In this document: positions 59,888-64,000 of the stretch, piece after piece
How the letters are laid out: every line of letters starts with the position of its first letter
Numbering within the stretch: the stretch's first letter is position 1
NCBI GenBank assembly: GCA_021399435.1
Contig: JAJTUP010000004.1
Span: 186,001 to 250,000 of the forward strand
From: Diaporthe sp. PMI_573
Taxonomy: Eukaryota; Ascomycota; Sordariomycetes; Diaporthales; Diaporthaceae
Length of the DNA stretch: 64,000 nt
Reading direction: 5' to 3'
The notes under the pieces: model-generated
Database searches by the model: none
What the model was told of the DNA's origin: nothing
Seen by the model: the letters and a program-made list of their open reading frames with translations, nothing else
Position numbers and translations under genes: made by a program

Positions 59888-60436
59888 ATGTATAAGTATA
59901 CTTTCTGCAAGACTTATGGCGTTAAGTTTTGTAAAGCCTCTAAGCAGGACTTGAGTTGCTGCTATAAATATGTCTGCTAGTAGTGTTTAAAATATAATAT
60001 TTACAAGCTAGACAACTTGGCAGACTTTCTATATATCTCTGCCTAGTACCAAAAGTTGGAGGACAAGATTAAGCAGCTAGAGGAGAAGCTTATGTATTTA
60101 AGGAAGTAGAAGAAGATGTAGCGGGAGAAGATAGCGTGGGCCATTTATTGTAGTTTCTCAAATCTAGAGGAGTTAGATTATATAGAGAGCAAGGAGGCTG
60201 AGGCTAAGCGTAAGTGTATTGTTAAGTAATCTGCTAAAGTTGTTTGTAGTGGCTTGCCTGGTTTTAGTAAAATGGAGGTTTAGGAATCTTGGCTTTGTGC
60301 CAATAGGGATGTTGGTGTCTTTGATTGGAGTTTTATGGTAAATAAGGGTATTGATTGGTCTAAATTTAGAATGATGGATTTGAGTATTAGCGGTAGTGAT
60401 AAAAATGTTTTTGCTGGTGGGCCTTCTGGCTGGTAA
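59888..60436 (+). pseudogene. antisense coiled-coil reading frame near the 3' LTR of D2
   Basis: A 183-codon frame on the strand opposite to D2 pol, from ATG 59888 to TAA 60434-60436, interrupted by seven TAG/TAA codons that C-to-T or G-to-A changes can explain. The N-terminal 30 residues hold six Cys (FCKTYGVKFC, SCC, VC), suggesting a metal-binding knuckle; then a Lys/Glu-rich coiled coil (QKLEDKIKQLEEKL), and a conserved-looking end with VFDWSFMVNKGIDWSKFRMM. I do not recognise the family. Base composition is less AT-rich than the pol part. It ends just before the 17-bp repeats. Confidence 0.55.
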
Positions 60437-60454
60437 TAATTAATTGGTAGACTT

Positions 60455-60556
60455 GTTGACTGGTTGAAGGGGTTGACCGGTTAAGGCAGTTAACTGGTTG
60501 ATATGGTTGATTAGTTGACGGGGTTGACTGGTTGAGGCGGTTGACTGGTTGAGCCC
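60455..60556. repeat. six tandem 17-bp repeats
   Basis: Units of the form GTTGACTGGTTGAGGCG repeat at an exact 17-base period six times, with weaker copies continuing to about 60650. They lie between the antisense frame and the end of D2 pol. Confidence 0.85.
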
Positions 60557-60756
60557 TTGACTAGTAGACTCTCTTAACTTTGCGCGGTTTTAACTAGTCG
60601 AGCCTTTTGACTGGTTGACATGTAGACTGGTTGAGGTGTCTAATTGGTCTAGTTGCCTAACCGTTTTATAGGTCTTGTGGATCTTCTGGGTTAGTTAGTA
60701 TTGTTGGGTGGCTAGTTGGTTAGCCTTGCCCTAATTGTTCTTGTTTTAATTATAGT

Positions 60757-63700
60757 TGAGTTTCTAGCCTAGTAATCTTTTAAGAGTTATTTACAACTAG
60801 TAAGGTTGTTGACTAGCTCTTATGTATTTTTACTAGTGTTATAACCTTTCTACTTAATTAGGTATTCTATTATTTCTTAATATTATTATAAGTTGACAAT
60901 CTTTTTAACTTTGTATTCCTTGTTATACTTATTAACTGTTTTAATTTATGTCTTGAGTTTTATATTTTATAGTACTAGTTCTAATAGTGAGATATAAAAA
61001 ACTGGGTATTGCTTTATTTTTTAAGGTAATGAAAGTTTATAGTTAGTGTTTAAGAGTTTCTTTAAGATTTTAAATAGTCTGATCTTTTTATAATTAAGCT
61101 TGTTACTAGGTTACTTGGTTTTAATGTTTTAATAAAGGAGGTAGACCTTATTTCTCTTCTTAAGAATTAGTTCCTTAATTCTTTTCTAGTTTATATATTT
61201 TGCCATTCTGTCTTGTATAAAAGAGAGTTTATCTTGAATATCTTTCTGGATTTGTCTGATTTTTATTACTTTTTGTTCTACTAATTCTACTACTATATTG
61301 TCTAGTAGGGCTTTATAGTAAGCCTAGGGTTTATATCTATAGACTATAAAGAAAGATGACTATCTAGTTATGCTAGTTGTTGTACTGTTATAGGTAAATT
61401 ATACTAATAGTAGTAATTTAACCTAGTTATCCTGTAATTAGTTAATGTAGTATCAAAGGTATTGTTCTATAATCTGGTTGATTTATTTTATTTATTTATC
61501 TATTTATAGGTATGCTATTATCAAGAGCTTGTATTTTAATTTAAGTTATTTTATTAGTAACTTCTAGAAGTTTAATATAAATAACTTGTCTTTATCTAAG
61601 ATAATTTTATATAGTATACCGTGGTTGTTTATAATAATTTACAAGAATATATATATAAGTTTTTCCACTATACTGGCTTTCTTGTATAGTATAAAGTATG
61701 TATACTTGCTTAGTCTATAAACTACTACTAAGATACTATTAAAGAGTACTTTAGTTAAGGGTTCTTGTAAGAAAGGTAGCTTAATGATAAAGTCTAGACT
61801 AATAGATAACTATATAGTTATAGGTACTAGTAAGGGCTTTAGAAGTCTATATAGTTTATACCTAGCCATTTTATTTTTATTATAAGAATTATATTGCTTG
61901 ATGATTTCCTCTATTCTTTGTCTAAGGTTTGGGATTTAATGAGTTTATTAGATTCTTTTTACTGTTGCTAAAACGCCTTAGTGTCTATATGCTAGGGCTT
62001 TATATATTTCCCTGATTAAGTTATCTTATTTCTTAGAATCAGTAGGTGTTTTCTTAGGTGTAGTATTAATTCTAAATATAGTGTTAAGTTTTTGGTTAAG
62101 TATGAGGCTTCTGTCTTCTTGAGTTTTAAAGATTGTTTATTTGGTAAGAGATTCCTTGTTTTAGTAGTTAGGTTACTTACTGAGAGTATCTGTTTAAGCG
62201 TTCTTAATTCTATCTATGTATATGATCTTAACGTTAAACTATGAGAGGAATTTTATATATTTAATCTATCTTTTGTTAAGTTGTTTGGTTATAGTAAAGG
62301 TTGTTAGGTTCTTATAATCTGTATAGAGCTTGATCTATTTCTTGGCTCTAATAAGGTAGTGTTGCTATTTCTAGAAGGTATATACTATTGCTATGAATTT
62401 TTTGTCTAGTATAGCGTAGTAAGTTTCTGGTCTGTTGAATTTTTTACTAAAGTTTGTAATAATCTGTATTTGTTTCTTATTGTCTTTCTAAATAAGTTCT
62501 CCGCCTGCTATATTGTTTGAGGCATTAGTGTGTATTTTAAATTCCTTGGTTGGATCTGCTTCTTCTAGTACTAGGTCCTTTATAACCTGGTCTTTAATTA
62601 TTTAAAAGGCCTGTTGTTTGTTTTCTGCCTACTGGAAAGGGGTCTCCTTCTTGGTAAGGTTTGTAAGTAGCTTTACAATAGCACTATATTAGCTAATAAA
62701 CTATTGGTAAAAGTTAGCATAGCTAAGGAATGCTTTAACGTCTTTGATGTATATTGGTGCGGGCTATTTCTTAATTTCTTAAACTTTGTCTTTCTGTATT
62801 TTAATAAGTCTAGGTTTAATAGTGTATCTAAGGTAGTCGATTTTCTAAATATAGAAAAAGCTTTTCTCTAGTTCTACTAGAAGGTTTATGTCTTGAAGCT
62901 TTTAAAGTACTAGCTTGACGTGTTTCTTATATTCTTTAAGGGTCTATAAGAAGATAAAGATGTTATCTAGGTAGGTGATAATGATAATATTAAGATATTT
63001 GTATAGGATATAGTTAATTATTTCTTAGAATGATGCTGGTATATTGGTTAATCTAAAAGGCATGACTGTATATTTGTAGTATCTATAGTATATTTAAAAT
63101 ACTATTTTCTATTCTTTTCTTTCTTTTATTTAGATAAGGTTATAGGCTCTTTTAAGGTCGAGGGCTATAAATCATTGTACTCCTTATAGTCAGTCTTGTA
63201 GGTTTTTGATAAGGGGTAGCGGATATTGGTTTTTAATAGTAATGTTGTTAAGCTATTAATAGTCTATATAAAGTCTTAGTTTGCTATTCTTTTTAAGTAT
63301 AAATAAGATTAGATATTCTACTGGTGATCTTAAAGGTTAAATGTATCTTTTTTTAAGGTTTTTGTCAAGATATTTCCTGAGTATCTTAAGTTTTTCTTTA
63401 TTAAGTCTATAGATTTTGTAAAACTTTGATGTCTTTCTTTTTTATATAGGTATCTTATGGTTCTATTAGCTATATTTAGGGATTTCTATATTGAGTTTTC
63501 TTTGAAATACTTTTTTAAATTTATAGTATTCTTGTAGTATTCTTTTAAGTTTTGCTGGGGCCTTTCTTTCCTGGTGTTAATATAGGTAGAGGAGGTATTG
63601 CTGTGTTTCTTGTTGGTATGTAGTTGAATAGTTGGTCTACGGCAGACTATATTTTTTCTATAGTTTTAATTAACTCCTGCTCTTTTCTAGGGTCCTTGGT

Positions 63701-64000
63701 TGGTCTGATTCTTTTCTGTCTTTGTTAGAAATATTAATGGGTTTATTTAAGCGCGTCTCTTTACTATCCTTAGTGACTAAACTCCATCTCGTACTATTAA
63801 TTGCAACCTTTTTTTAGGGAATAGTATTGTTTTAAAAGATCTGGCTAATAGTCTAATTAATTTGGGGATTTGTAGCCCTTAGCTATAGAAGTCTTAAGAT
63901 TAGTTTATAATGTGCCGTATTTATGATGTTTAGAGTTATAAAAGTTGTGTGTCCTTGGATTAAGACAGGTAGATAATTAGTCTCTATGTTAATTACTTTG
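60757..64000 (-). pseudogene. D2 pol (RT, RNase H, integrase, chromodomain), RIP-inactivated
   Basis: Read from right to left: RT up to about 62700, with the catalytic box now YLDN at 62973-62962 (the second Asp lost by a G-to-A change), FLSYANFYQ near 62730, RNase H near 62600-62300, integrase near 62000-61100 and a chromodomain near 60945-60757 (EYLVKQKGYNTSKNT, ELVNNLTSC). Many TAG/TAA stops. Confidence 0.78.

Larger units (their letters stand above)
59194..64000 (-). mobile_element. Gypsy chromovirus-type retrotransposon D2, 3' part, leaves the window
   Basis: Minus-strand element of the same LTR family as D1. Left boundary at TGGCTAAAG (59194). From left to right: 3' LTR, polypurine tract, an antisense frame, 17-bp tandem repeats, then pol. 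The 5' LTR and gag are outside the window. Confidence 0.82.

Overview
The window is a piece of a filamentous ascomycete nuclear genome (Pezizomycotina, most likely a Sordariomycete). The evidence is short GT-AG introns of about 45-120 nt, a secreted GH11 xylanase with a fungal cellulose-binding module, fungal-type extradiol dioxygenase, GST and FAD-monooxygenase genes, and a large block of retrotransposons whose reading frames are full of TAG/TAA stops in TA-rich DNA, the signature of repeat-induced point mutation (RIP).

Left half (1-32.3 kb), ordinary base composition: a pogo/Fot1-type DDE transposase fragment at the edge; a dienelactone-hydrolase-like protein that lacks its catalytic Cys and His; a three-exon extradiol ring-cleavage dioxygenase; a sparse stretch with a CA/TC microsatellite and a small one-TM acidic/polyQ protein; one unknown ORF; a frameshifted gene and a truncated GMC oxidoreductase, both ending at AT-rich patches; two unknown conserved-looking genes (coiled coil; Asp-rich nuclear-like); an HSL-type alpha/beta hydrolase divergent from a GST; the xylanase; a dead aminoglycoside-phosphotransferase-family gene; and a four-exon FAD monooxygenase fused to a multi-pass membrane domain. 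The genes are mostly metabolic and secreted functions; apart from the divergent hydrolase/GST pair I see no obvious co-regulated pathway.

Right half (32.3-64 kb), AT-rich: an ankyrin-repeat relic leads into nested LTR retrotransposons whose boundaries can be read to the base. Element D1 (Gypsy, + strand, LTR 492 bp at 33271) carries two LTR-like insertions (S1, S2) and is split inside its RNase H by element B (Copia, - strand, 38663-58960, LTR 208 bp, TSD TATAC). B is itself split by two copies of a chromodomain-bearing Gypsy element, C1 (- strand, 40230-46556, TSD ACTAT) and C2 (+ strand, 52603-58928, TSD TATAT, inside the right LTR of B); all four C LTRs are 482 bp. To the right of the D1 remnant lies D2 (Gypsy, - strand, 3' LTR 492 bp at 59194), which runs off the window. 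Both B and D2 carry an antisense reading frame just inside the 3' LTR, which is the least expected feature of the window.
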